Assembly (NCBI RefSeq): GCF_001482305.1
Contig: NZ_LOHP01000061.1
Span: forward strand, 22,707-86,706
From: Leucobacter sp. G161
GTDB lineage: Bacteria; Actinomycetota; Actinomycetes; Actinomycetales; Microbacteriaceae
Direction: 5' to 3'
DNA length: 64,000 nt
The position numbers and the translations under genes are program-made. Below, piece by piece: positions 52,364 through 60,723 of the stretch; position 1 is the first letter of the stretch, and each line of letters opens with the position of its first letter. The notes beneath the pieces are model-generated. The model made no database searches. It was not told the DNA's origin and worked only from the letters and a program-made list of their open reading frames with translations.

Positions 52364-52573
52364 CTACTTCCGACGCTTGATCCCTGCCAGGGCGCCGTTC
52401 CAGGGCTCTGTGAAAGCGGCGCGAGCTTCGCCCGCATCCTGTAGCGCGAAGCGAATCAGCAGCTCGGCCAGCAGATCGACATCCGGTTGTTCTCGGTGCT
52501 CAGCTCGCACCGAGTATCTGCGCTCCGCGCGGCTGCGGCGGTCGGTCTTCCTCTCATATGGTCGAGGCATCAC
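52364..52573 (-). CDS. Small hypothetical protein of the element
   Basis: 69-residue Arg-rich protein (MMPRPYERKTDRRSRAERR then a helical AELLIRFALQDAGEARAAF). The start codons GTG-ATG overlap the stop of the preceding gene (TGATG), supporting real, coupled translation. No family is recognised. It is the last gene of the transfer block before the recombinase, separated from it by about 180 bp of non-coding sequence. Confidence 0.6.
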   Translation of the reverse strand: MMPRPYERKTDRRSRAERRYSVRAEHREQPDVDLLAELLIRFALQDAGEARAAFTEPWNGALAGIKRRK

Positions 52574-53136
52574 TCACGCACCTCGCCAGATTCGAGGTCG
52601 ATGTTTGCGTAGAACGCATCCTCTGCGGCTTCTCGGGCACGCACCTGATCGAGCACGAAGTCGACGAAGTCTGCTTCGCGGTCGTGAATGACCTGCTCCA
52701 CGACTTCTTGAGTGTTCTCTTCGCCTGGCCAGGGCGTCTGCCTGGTGGGACGATCTCGGTCTCGTCGAGTTCCGCTGGCAGCGACCCAGTCGCGCAGTCG
52801 CCCGCGGGCATCGGCGAAGTCGCGGTGCCAGCCGAACGGTGCCGAGCCATCTTGTTCCGCATCGTAAGCACTGAGCCAGTGCAGGTGCAGCGCCGACAAC
52901 TCCCAGAGCAATTCTGGGTGGCGATGCCAGAGCGGTGGTATCTCGGATGCTGGAAGCCCATATTCCACTCTGAGCCAGTTCACCCACCGGTTGAGCGCGA
53001 GGAGTTCGTGCTCAAGGTCATGCGACGTAAGCAAGTTCCAGTTTATCGGACGCGGGGGTGCCGTCGCCTCCTCTGGGCCGAAGCTTGGATCCGGCATGTC
53101 GTCGAAAGCCGACTCAGGACGATCATTCTCAGTCAT
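52570..53136 (-). CDS. DUF4913-like protein of the element
   Basis: 188-residue acidic soluble protein. The central part (LNRWVNWLRVEYGL, WHRHPELLWELSALHLHWLS, WHRDFADARGRLRDWV) follows the Trp/His pattern of DUF4913, found in actinobacterial plasmids and ICEs. The C-terminal third is strongly charged and helical. Function unknown. It lies 18 bp after the SSB-like gene in the same operon. Confidence 0.65.
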   Translation of the reverse strand: MTENDRPESAFDDMPDPSFGPEEATAPPRPINWNLLTSHDLEHELLALNRWVNWLRVEYGLPASEIPPLWHRHPELLWELSALHLHWLSAYDAEQDGSAPFGWHRDFADARGRLRDWVAASGTRRDRDRPTRQTPWPGEENTQEVVEQVIHDREADFVDFVLDQVRAREAAEDAFYANIDLESGEVRE

Positions 53137-53154
53137 CGTTTCGCTCCTGTTGTT

Positions 53155-53610
53155 TCAGCGACCAAGTGCCGGAGCACTGGTGCTCGGCCGCTTCTGAGGG
53201 GATTCGAACGCGCGTCTCTGCCCGCGCGCCGGTGTATCCTGCGATGCTGAGCGCTGACTTCGATCCACGTCGTACTGGGTGCGCGCGGTGTCGTGACCGA
53301 TCTTCTTAGCGACAAACTCCACGCCATCTGTTGCTTGGCCGTCGCGCTCGTAGCTGTACTCGTGCAAGTAGCCTTCGGCACCGAAGCTGTCGCCCTTTGA
53401 GAAGCGTTCGTATGCACGCTCTGCCGTTGCGCGGTACATCACCAGGTTGTGAAAGCTGGTTTCGAGCTTCGTGAATGTGCCGTCGTCTTCGCGGCGAAAG
53501 TTCTCTTGGCCGAAGCGTGCGTAGAAACGTGCGTCGCCGCGTTCAGTCTGCGTGAGTTGAGGGTCGCTAGCAATGAATCCTGAGATCGACTGCTGTGTGC
53601 GGATAGTCAT
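53155..53610 (-). CDS. Single-stranded DNA-binding protein
   Basis: 151-residue OB-fold protein. The pattern ISGFIASDPQLTQTERGDAR, FHNLVMYRATAERAYERF, KGDSFGAEGYL matches the SSB fold, followed by a disordered basic tail (RGQRRAFESPQKR) that lacks the usual acidic DDDIPF end. SSBs on conjugative elements protect incoming strands. The ribosome binding site AGGAGGA adjoins a 10-bp hairpin stem at 53622-53667. Confidence 0.8.
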   Translation of the reverse strand: MTIRTQQSISGFIASDPQLTQTERGDARFYARFGQENFRREDDGTFTKLETSFHNLVMYRATAERAYERFSKGDSFGAEGYLHEYSYERDGQATDGVEFVAKKIGHDTARTQYDVDRSQRSASQDTPARGQRRAFESPQKRPSTSAPALGR

Positions 53611-53615
53611 GGGAC

Positions 53616-53667
53616 CGTCCTCCTGCCTGATCGGGAGCAGCCACGTCAGCCGCTCATATCAGGCAGG
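53616..53667 (-). promoter_or_regulatory. Hairpin abutting the SSB ribosome binding site
   Basis: CCTGCCTGAT (53622-53631) and ATCAGGCAGG (53658-53667) form a perfect 10-bp stem with a 26-nt loop. On the minus-strand mRNA the stem runs directly into AGGAGGA before the SSB ATG, so the fold could hide or space the site. It could equally be a partial terminator after the coupling-protein gene. Confidence 0.55.
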
Positions 53668-53696
53668 TGCGTAAGCGCAACCAGCTCGGTAGCCCG

Positions 53697-55493
53697 TCAC
53701 TTGTTTTCGGGCCGGTTTTCGGGCCGGTTTTCGAGCAGTGTTTCAATCTCGCTGCGCTCTAGCTTTAGCGACGCAGCGTCAGGCCGCTTTGGCCACGGCA
53801 GCAAATCGACGATGATCGGTGGAGCTGAGCGCAGCAAGACGACTCCTGTGCCGAACGGCATCGTGCGAATGCGGTCGGGCGGCATGATCGGCACCCGGCG
53901 CACGGAACGTTGACTGGATCGTGACCCGTAGTCACCGAGCGTCACGGAGTCTGTGAACTCGTCGCGTTCACCGATCAAGGTTGAGAGGTCTTGCAGGTCT
54001 CGCGAGTTCGATGCGCCACCGAGGATTATCTTCGCGATGCTCGCGTCCCAGATTGCAGCTGCCTGATCTTCACTCCATTTGTCGCGGGCCTGAGCGAGTG
54101 ACTGCAGCACGGGCATCGCCGTGATCCCTGTACCACCGCCCTCCGCCATGAGCGTTGGCAGTGAAGGTAATGGCGCGAGGTTGCCGATCTCGTCGAGCGC
54201 GAGCAGCAACGGCGGATCGAGCCGTGCCCCGGGTGATCGAGCCGCCATGCGACGGGCGGTTTCGACAAGATCCTCGACGAACGCTGCAACGAGTGCAGCA
54301 CTGTTCCCCGCGCCCGCGCCAGTTGCGAGCAGAAAGAGGGTGCCTTTATCCCGAATGAACGTTTCCGGGTCGAAGGCTTCATTTGGGCCAGGGCTCACCG
54401 CATCGAGCACACGAGGGTCAGCGAGAGCGGCGAGAGCGAGCGAGACGCCCTGCCAGATCGAGTCGCGGGTGCGTGGATCGGTCTCGATCATCGCTTCCAG
54501 GCCATCAGACCAGCCGGTTGCAGCACGAGGTGAGGCATTCAAGATGCCGACGGCGTCGGCAGCGGCTGACGGGTCGAGTGTCCAGCGGAACAGCTCTGCG
54601 GGTGTGCGATTATCAAGCGCCGCAGCATGCAGCATCGCTTGCAGTGCGACACGAGTCTTACCTTCCCAGAATCCGCCGCCGTCGACACCCCCGTCGGCAA
54701 GCCCGGTGGCCGCCGCAAGACCGGCCGCGCGAATCATCGCGGTGAGCGGATCCTCACAACCTCGAATCGGAGACCATCGCAGCCCCGCGGGTACTCCTTC
54801 CGCCAAGTGTTGCGGGTCGAAGACCATGACAGGACCGACTCGCATTCGTGCGCGCAGCGTCGCGGTCAGATTGTCGGGCCGAGTGGAGGTCGTCACGACC
54901 GCGCCCGGTGCATCGAGGATCGCCGGGATCACAATGTGCAGACCCTTACCTGAACGAGGTGGTCCAATGAGCAGGATCGAGTCTTCGACGCTTGCCCACA
55001 CCTCCTTGCCGCGAGACTGTCCGAGTCGATATCCAACATCGGCGGATCCCGGCTTCTCTAGTGACGGGCGGAGCGTGCCAGCACGGCGCAGCAGTGCACG
55101 GGAGGATGCGGTGGCCTGCACCTCGTGGGCAGTTGCGGTGCCCGGTAGCCTGCGCGGGTCGGTGTCAACCTTCCGTGAGTGCCGTCGCCACCGCCTCCAG
55201 GCCCACATGATCAGAACGACGAGGATGGCGAGCATTGCGCCCGCAACCAGCCAGTACATGAACGGGTTCAATTCTTCGGCACCGAGTGCCCTGCCTGGAT
55301 CAGTCGGATCAAACAAGACGCCGACGCCCCCCGCAATCCCTTCACCGGGCTGGCTCGCTCCAGTCAGAAATGCCGCGATCGAACCGGCAGCACGAAGCAC
55401 GAGAGTGAGCCCGAAGGCGCCGATGAGCGCCCCGATCAAGATGTTCGTCATCTCGTCGCCGAATGAACCGGCCTGCCGCCCTTGCGTTCTCAT
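53697..55493 (-). CDS. VirD4/TraG-type coupling ATPase
   Basis: Type IV coupling protein of 598 residues that links the DNA substrate to the secretion channel. Two N-terminal membrane helices (about 18-40 and 82-98), then an ATPase with Walker A LIGPPRSGKGLHIVIP and Walker B LLLALDEIGNLAPLPSL, and VLQSLAQARDKW as in TraM-binding coupling proteins. The tail has the short repeat ENRPENRPENK, from a 12-bp DNA repeat. The start overlaps the upstream stop by ATGA, which fixes it. Confidence 0.93.
   Translation of the reverse strand: MRTQGRQAGSFGDEMTNILIGALIGAFGLTLVLRAAGSIAAFLTGASQPGEGIAGGVGVLFDPTDPGRALGAEELNPFMYWLVAGAMLAILVVLIMWAWRRWRRHSRKVDTDPRRLPGTATAHEVQATASSRALLRRAGTLRPSLEKPGSADVGYRLGQSRGKEVWASVEDSILLIGPPRSGKGLHIVIPAILDAPGAVVTTSTRPDNLTATLRARMRVGPVMVFDPQHLAEGVPAGLRWSPIRGCEDPLTAMIRAAGLAAATGLADGGVDGGGFWEGKTRVALQAMLHAAALDNRTPAELFRWTLDPSAAADAVGILNASPRAATGWSDGLEAMIETDPRTRDSIWQGVSLALAALADPRVLDAVSPGPNEAFDPETFIRDKGTLFLLATGAGAGNSAALVAAFVEDLVETARRMAARSPGARLDPPLLLALDEIGNLAPLPSLPTLMAEGGGTGITAMPVLQSLAQARDKWSEDQAAAIWDASIAKIILGGASNSRDLQDLSTLIGERDEFTDSVTLGDYGSRSSQRSVRRVPIMPPDRIRTMPFGTGVVLLRSAPPIIVDLLPWPKRPDAASLKLERSEIETLLENRPENRPENK
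53701..53735. repeat. 12-bp tandem repeat at the 3' end of the coupling-protein gene
   Basis: TTTTCGGGCCGG in about 2.7 copies, encoding the ENRP repeat at the protein C-terminus. The unit length keeps the reading frame. Confidence 0.8.
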
Positions 55494-56035
55494 GGGAGCC
55501 GCTCAGTCACGATACGTCCGGACACGTACCCGATGAGCGCCACTTCGCGTGCTTGGTTCACGAGTTGGTCAAGGTCGATCACTGCCCGAGCGACGCCGGA
55601 AACATCACCTTCTGCGGTGCTCACCGGAATCGCGACAAGAACGTCCTCCCCTTGAATGAACCCGTCACCGGTGATTTCGACAAGCCGTGGAGGTCTGCCT
55701 CGCCGTGCTCGTCGAGATTCAGGCTGCACAGCGGGCTGTGTCGCTACTTCGGTCGCCTCAGCAGTGCCGCGCCCGGCATGGATGATCTCAGTGAAGACGC
55801 TGCCGTCGCTTTCACGCACTTCAAGCCGTATCGAACGACTGCGCTGTTGTGTGAGCGTGTCCAGCAGTTCACCGAACTGGGCTCGGCTCCAATGCTCTGC
55901 GTAGATTGGAGGTGGAACCTCGACACCGTCGAACGTGGCGCTAACCGCCCCCATCTCCCTAACGGTGATAACCGCCAGCGGCAGATCAACAAGCGGGCGT
56001 TCGGACATGCGAAGATCAACGTTTTGATTGCTCAT
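55490..56035 (-). CDS. Hypothetical protein of the transfer operon
   Basis: 181-residue soluble protein with no recognised family. It has beta-type segments (VDLPLAVITVREMGAVSATF, RSIRLEVRESDGSVFTEIIH), an Arg-rich middle (RRARRGRPPRLVEI) and a C-terminal part with VLVAIPVSTAEGDVSGVAR. ATG 56035 is chosen; a TTG 27 bp earlier is possible. It sits between the VirB4-like and coupling ATPases and overlaps the latter by ATGA, so it is probably part of the transfer machinery. Confidence 0.7.
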   Translation of the reverse strand: MSNQNVDLRMSERPLVDLPLAVITVREMGAVSATFDGVEVPPPIYAEHWSRAQFGELLDTLTQQRSRSIRLEVRESDGSVFTEIIHAGRGTAEATEVATQPAVQPESRRARRGRPPRLVEITGDGFIQGEDVLVAIPVSTAEGDVSGVARAVIDLDQLVNQAREVALIGYVSGRIVTERLP

Positions 56036-56066
56036 AGCTATGAGGTGTTCGACCTGACCCAATTCA

Positions 56067-57551
56067 CTAACCGGTCATGCGGCCGGTCGTGTCGAAGAGT
56101 TCTAGCTCGGCCGGGTGTAGCTGATGTTGGCACACAAATGATCGATCCTTGATGCGCCAAAGCCCCTGCCCTACGCCGAGGCCGGGCAGGAGTTTCTGCT
56201 CGGTGCCGGTGAGCCCGAGCGACGCTGCAGTGACGCCGAGCTGGTCGGACTCTTGCCGGTAGATGATCCTCGTCTCAGCGTTCGCGAGCAGGCTGTTTGC
56301 AAGTGCGCGCATGGCTGAACCCTGGTCGCCGACGTTTTCGAGATCGGTGAGCTTGTGAAAGATGAGCATGTTGGCGATACCGTAGTGACGAGCGAGTCGC
56401 CAGTGCGCATCCATCCTCTTCAGTAGTGCGGGGTGCGACATGAGCCGCCAAGCCTCGTCGTAAATGCACCATCGCTGCCCGCCATTCGGGTCGAGTAGTG
56501 CGGACTCCATCCACGCAGACGAACAGGTCATCAGCACCGAGATCAGGGTCGAGTTCTCGGCGACCCGCGAAAGGTCGAGTGAAATCATCGGCAGGGTCGG
56601 GTCAAACTGCACTGTCGATGGTCCATCGAAGAGGCCCGCAAGGTCACCCGCAACAAGACGCCGGAGCGCGTGGCCGACAAGGCGGCCGTCTTCTGCCAGG
56701 CGACCATCAGGGTCCGCTGCGCTGCTCGGAGAGAGGATCTGGTCCACGACCATGGGCAAGATCGGTACCGAGTTCGCTCGCACCGTCTCGGTCAAAGCTG
56801 TGTCAATCGCCGTGTGTTCTAGCGGAGTGAGCGGGCGCGTGAGCACAGTTTCGGCAAGCGCACCAATGAGATCACGCCGACGAGCGGCGAGTGTCGATGC
56901 CCACGTCTCATCACTCATCCCGAGTGGTCGATAACCTTCATCGAGAGGATTGAGCCGTGTGCTGAGTCCGTGCCCGAGTACGATCGCGCGCCCACCAACG
57001 GCTTCGGCTACTGCGGTGTGCTCGCCTTTGGGATCGCCGGGTACGTAGACTCGCCTCCCAAATGGGAGCGAGCGTGTGTAGAGACTCTTCGCGAGTGACG
57101 ATTTACCGGAGCCGACGATGCCCGCGAGCACCAGATTTGGTGCGGTGATGAGTCCGCGCGCGTAGAGCACCCAGGGGTCGTACACGAACGAGCCACCCGA
57201 GTAGAGATCCTGTCCGACGAAGACGCCTTCGGATCCGAGCCCGCCTTCGGCAAGAAATGGGTACGCGCTCGCGAGGGTGGCTGAGGTGTCCTGATGCCGC
57301 GGCAGTTTGAATCTGCTGGGTGAACGCAACTGGGCAGGTCCAAGTGCCCCTGCGTTCGGGAGGTAAGTGGTGGATCGGCGCTCTGCTTGTTCCGCCTCAT
57401 ACTTCTTTCGCGATGCAAGTTTTTCGGCTTCGCGCTGTTCGACCTGAAGTTTCTTCGCAGCGTTGCTTCGCTGCTTACGTGCTCGCCGTTTCTCTGCAGT
57501 CGGTGCGACGAGCACCGAGGTGTGCAAGCGTTCGGTGTCGCCCTTGTTCAC
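56067..57551 (-). CDS. VirB4-like conjugation ATPase
   Basis: 494-residue motor ATPase of the type IV secretion system. Walker A is LAGIVGSGKSSLAKSLYTRS, Walker B RWCIYDEAWRLM, with the downstream HKLTDLENVGD region typical of VirB4/TraC. A charged, coiled N-terminus (AKKLQVEQREAEKLASRKK) precedes the ATPase. It lacks the long N-terminal domain of classic VirB4; that part may be supplied by the SCO6880-family protein. Its GTG overlaps the upstream stop (GTGA). Confidence 0.9.
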   Translation of the reverse strand: MNKGDTERLHTSVLVAPTAEKRRARKQRSNAAKKLQVEQREAEKLASRKKYEAEQAERRSTTYLPNAGALGPAQLRSPSRFKLPRHQDTSATLASAYPFLAEGGLGSEGVFVGQDLYSGGSFVYDPWVLYARGLITAPNLVLAGIVGSGKSSLAKSLYTRSLPFGRRVYVPGDPKGEHTAVAEAVGGRAIVLGHGLSTRLNPLDEGYRPLGMSDETWASTLAARRRDLIGALAETVLTRPLTPLEHTAIDTALTETVRANSVPILPMVVDQILSPSSAADPDGRLAEDGRLVGHALRRLVAGDLAGLFDGPSTVQFDPTLPMISLDLSRVAENSTLISVLMTCSSAWMESALLDPNGGQRWCIYDEAWRLMSHPALLKRMDAHWRLARHYGIANMLIFHKLTDLENVGDQGSAMRALANSLLANAETRIIYRQESDQLGVTAASLGLTGTEQKLLPGLGVGQGLWRIKDRSFVCQHQLHPAELELFDTTGRMTG

Positions 57552-58330
57552 AGCCCCAGTCCTCTCGCTCGCTTGACCGCAGCAACACCGGGGTGTTCAA
57601 ACCAAGTTGATGGTGACGCGCTGGGCCGCAAGTCATGCGCGAGTGAACTTGAACTGATGGGGCTCTCGTCAGTGATGACGTCGGAGGGGCTGATCTCGTG
57701 GAGCCGGTAGAGCCCGACGTGACCGAAGGAGTGACTGAACGTCATGTCGTAGTTCTGGCTACGCACCTCTTGCTCCAGCGGACCGGTTGGCGGTAGGTCA
57801 TAGACGTAGCCGTTCTCAAGGGCTGCCTGGGTAGTTTCGTCCCCGTAGTCCCAATTCTTCAGATAGTCCAGTGCTGCATCGGCACCTTCGTCGTCGATCA
57901 ATTGCAGCAGCTCATCCGCGTCATCGCCTTGCAGAAAGCAGACACCTATCCAGCGTTGGACTGACACCGGATTGTCTGCGGGCTCGGTGTGCCACGCGAT
58001 TCTTCCAGCCGCCGACATCGCCACGTTGAGACGCTCCTCGGCCTGATCAATGAAGGTTGCCGCCTGGTGCAATTCATCGGCCGCAGCCAACGCGTCCTTC
58101 GATCCTGCTGAGTGATCACCAGTGTCGTCGAATGCAAGTGGCCGGTTCGAGGCATGAGCCGTAGCGAGTTGGTCGAGCACCTGTCGTAGGGATCGCACCC
58201 CGCCAAGCAGGTCGCCGACGACAGCGTACATTTCTTGTGGATGCCCGAACCGTCGGCTTGCGTGCGCCAGACCGCGCAATGCCTCGGATGCTTCACCGGC
58301 ATCAGCGCCGGGATCGTAAAACGTGGGCAT
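57548..58330 (-). CDS. Hypothetical transfer-operon protein, two-part
   Basis: 260-residue protein. Residues about 1-110 are helical (SEALRGLAHASRRFGHPQEM, LAAADELHQAATFIDQAEER); residues about 125-215 are a compact alpha/beta part with YLKNWDYGDETTQAALENGY and MTFSHSFGHVGLYRLHEI. The two parts look like separate modules joined together. ATG 58330 has GAGGAGGA upstream. It is coupled to the VirB4-like gene; function unknown. Confidence 0.7.
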   Translation of the reverse strand: MPTFYDPGADAGEASEALRGLAHASRRFGHPQEMYAVVGDLLGGVRSLRQVLDQLATAHASNRPLAFDDTGDHSAGSKDALAAADELHQAATFIDQAEERLNVAMSAAGRIAWHTEPADNPVSVQRWIGVCFLQGDDADELLQLIDDEGADAALDYLKNWDYGDETTQAALENGYVYDLPPTGPLEQEVRSQNYDMTFSHSFGHVGLYRLHEISPSDVITDESPISSSSLAHDLRPSASPSTWFEHPGVAAVKRARGLGL

Positions 58331-58443
58331 GGAGTCCTCCTCAGCTGCTGTTGCTGAGCAGGTGTGCGTCCCGTGCCATGATTTGGCTGGGAAGTACACT
58401 GGCAACAACGCGCATGCGGGCTAATGCATAGGTAGGAGAATCC

Positions 58444-59199
58444 ATGTCTGATCCTGGATATACGGACTATGACGCTGTTGTTCGAGTCTTCGAGAATATG
58501 AAGCTCTCGAATTCCGGGTACGCGGACGATGCCGTAAACGCAATGCTTCGTAACACAGCATCGAACTCTCTCGAAACCCATGCACCTATCTTTCTTAAGG
58601 GCGAGGCGGAAGACGGCTTGAAGAAGGTTGTGAAAGCACTTGGGGACCTCCCGCCCGGGACCAAAGTCATCCTGCTTGCTGGTGCGGTGGTAGTTGTCGG
58701 AGGTGCAGTCGCAATTGGAAAGAACTGGGATTCAATCAAGACGTTCAGTACTCGGGTGGTGAACAGATTCCGCCCCAACAAAGCTGTAATCTCCAAGGTG
58801 AGTGAGCTTGATGCCATTGAGATTGATATCCAAGTTCCGTCAGCCTCTCTTGAAACATCTCCACAAACAACGGATATCGAGGTAGTTGAAGGAGAGACGG
58901 AGATTGTTCTCAGCCTTGACGAATGGCGAAATCTGTTCCGAAGCGCTTTGGCACTTAACTCCTTTGAAGAGCAGATTTGGTTGCTTTTGTCTCGCGCAAC
59001 AATTGAGGCGGGTGACGACAGAACTCTGACTTGGCAGCGCCAGATGAGAGAACTCCCTAAAGATGAGTTCTTGCAGTTGGTCAAAGAGGCAATTGAAGCC
59101 GTGCCTCAGCAGCAAGACGACGAAGTGGTCACCGAAGTCATGAAAGTGCTAATTCGTCACCTTGGGCGTGGTGAGGAAGAACAAAAGCCCTTGGAGTAG
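58444..59199 (+). CDS. Low-GC cargo protein with one membrane helix
   Basis: 251-residue protein of no family I recognise. Residues 1-75 are soluble, 76-95 form one transmembrane helix (KVILLAGAVVVVGGAVAIG), and the C-terminal about 140 residues are acidic and helical (VLSLDEWRNLFRSALALNSF, DEVVTEVMKVLIRHLG). GC is close to half, clearly below the neighbours, and the gene lies on the strand opposite to the transfer operon, between the SCO6880-family gene and the two-part gene. TAGGAG precedes the ATG. It looks like later-acquired cargo; an accessory or defence role is only a guess. Confidence 0.8.
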   Translation: MSDPGYTDYDAVVRVFENMKLSNSGYADDAVNAMLRNTASNSLETHAPIFLKGEAEDGLKKVVKALGDLPPGTKVILLAGAVVVVGGAVAIGKNWDSIKTFSTRVVNRFRPNKAVISKVSELDAIEIDIQVPSASLETSPQTTDIEVVEGETEIVLSLDEWRNLFRSALALNSFEEQIWLLLSRATIEAGDDRTLTWQRQMRELPKDEFLQLVKEAIEAVPQQQDDEVVTEVMKVLIRHLGRGEEEQKPLE

Positions 59200-59247
59200 G
59201 AGCGGACTGAAAGAAGGCTCTACGGGAACGGGATTTGAGGATTGGGA

Positions 59248-60717
59248 TCAAACCACCCGACACAGTGGCAGTGCCGCCGCGGTGAATGCCTGAGCCTGTT
59301 GGCCGACGAGCAAGCGAGTCTCGCAGGAGGCCTGAATGGCGGCCTGTTCGATCGCGGCCATGGAGGCGTCGAGTTCGTCGGCGCTCGCCGCCGAGACGCT
59401 AATGAGTCCGGTGTAGCGAAGCACACCGTGACCTGCTGTGAGGTCGGCTTCTTGCTGAAGTACGTCGTGAAACTCAGCTGTTTGTGATGCGTCTTCGATC
59501 TGTCCGATCCGTTGCCGCTGGTGGGCATCAGAGATGTACTCGGTCTTCTTCTTGCGAATGTCTCGCGCCGCCTGGTCGGAACGCATCGGGGTACACAGCA
59601 GTGAGAACGAGCGCTGGATTCCGCTGGACAGTAGCACTGGTGCGAGAAATCCTGGGTACACCATCGATCGCGGCCATTCGCTGATCCACAGCACCGCGTG
59701 ATGAGCTGAATCGGTGCGTAGCCCCGACCATGTTTCATTTACTGCGACTGGGCCAGCGGTGGCAAGCGACTGACCGAGTTCACCGTGTCGTTCGAGCGTT
59801 GCAGCGACGGCCGGGTCGTAGGCGGAGCGCAGAATCACGGCGATCTGCCCGCAATTGAGCCACGCGGATGGTGCAAGATCTGCGGACCGAACCGCAGCGA
59901 CCAGCGTGGACATCTCCTGCCGCAGGACCGCAGCACCGCCGCGAACTCCGCCACCCGCTGTGCGAATCTGGCGTGCCGCGGCGCGCATGTCGAGCGACAG
60001 CGAGAGCGTCGTCGCATGTCGTTCCCCTGTGGGGCCTGCACGCTCGATGAGTTCCGCATAGGTCGTTGATGCCCACGTGTCATCCTGCGTGCCGTGCGCT
60101 TCCCACCATTCAGCAAGTCCGGTGCCCGAGTCAGGCAAAGTCCGCTCCAACACTTGAAGCATTGAGACGCGTCCGGACCGGCAGACGGTCGCGAGCACTC
60201 GCCCCCACGATGCCACCCTCCGCTCCTGCTCACCGGGATCGAGGAGCACGAACGCCGGGTGTGTTACTTGGAGGACGGCAGTCAGGGTCCCAGCGGCAGG
60301 ATCGTGGATCATCCCCGCACCAGTGACGGGGTCCTCGTACTCGCGAAGTCGAGCCATGTCACCAGGTAGAGCGAGGGTTCCGGCGGGCCGGGGTGTCACG
60401 ACTCTGCGGCGGTACAGCAGTTGCCCGCCGGTGGACTTCCACATCCACCAGAATGCGACTGGGATCCACTCGACGATTGCGCGCCCCGCGATCGGCACCC
60501 AGGTGAGCGCTGCAGCGAGCACCCAGATGGGTGCGGTGAACGCGATGAGAGTGCCGCCTCCGGCGTAGAACGCCCACACGAGAGCGCCCACCGCAACGCC
60601 GAGGGCGACGAGCTGTGAGACCGAGAGGCCGAGCAGAACGCCGCGGCGGGTGAGTCGGGAGAACTTCACCGGGGTGAGTTCACCGGTGCTCTGGTTTGGC
60701 GTGCTCTTCGAAGACAT
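59248..60717 (-). CDS. SCO6880-family conjugation protein
   Basis: 489-residue component of actinobacterial type IV secretion. Two N-terminal helices (about 33-55 and 60-80, SQLVALGVAVGALVWAFY) are followed by a large cytoplasmic domain similar to the N-terminal part of VirB4 (GMIHDPAAGTLTAVLQVTHP, VSMLQVLERTLPDSGTGLAEWW). No Walker motif, as expected for SCO6880. It probably acts with the separate VirB4-like ATPase downstream. Starts 6 bp after the VirB6-like gene. Confidence 0.9.
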   Translation of the reverse strand: MSSKSTPNQSTGELTPVKFSRLTRRGVLLGLSVSQLVALGVAVGALVWAFYAGGGTLIAFTAPIWVLAAALTWVPIAGRAIVEWIPVAFWWMWKSTGGQLLYRRRVVTPRPAGTLALPGDMARLREYEDPVTGAGMIHDPAAGTLTAVLQVTHPAFVLLDPGEQERRVASWGRVLATVCRSGRVSMLQVLERTLPDSGTGLAEWWEAHGTQDDTWASTTYAELIERAGPTGERHATTLSLSLDMRAAARQIRTAGGGVRGGAAVLRQEMSTLVAAVRSADLAPSAWLNCGQIAVILRSAYDPAVAATLERHGELGQSLATAGPVAVNETWSGLRTDSAHHAVLWISEWPRSMVYPGFLAPVLLSSGIQRSFSLLCTPMRSDQAARDIRKKKTEYISDAHQRQRIGQIEDASQTAEFHDVLQQEADLTAGHGVLRYTGLISVSAASADELDASMAAIEQAAIQASCETRLLVGQQAQAFTAAALPLCRVV

Positions 60718-60723
60718 GGCGGG

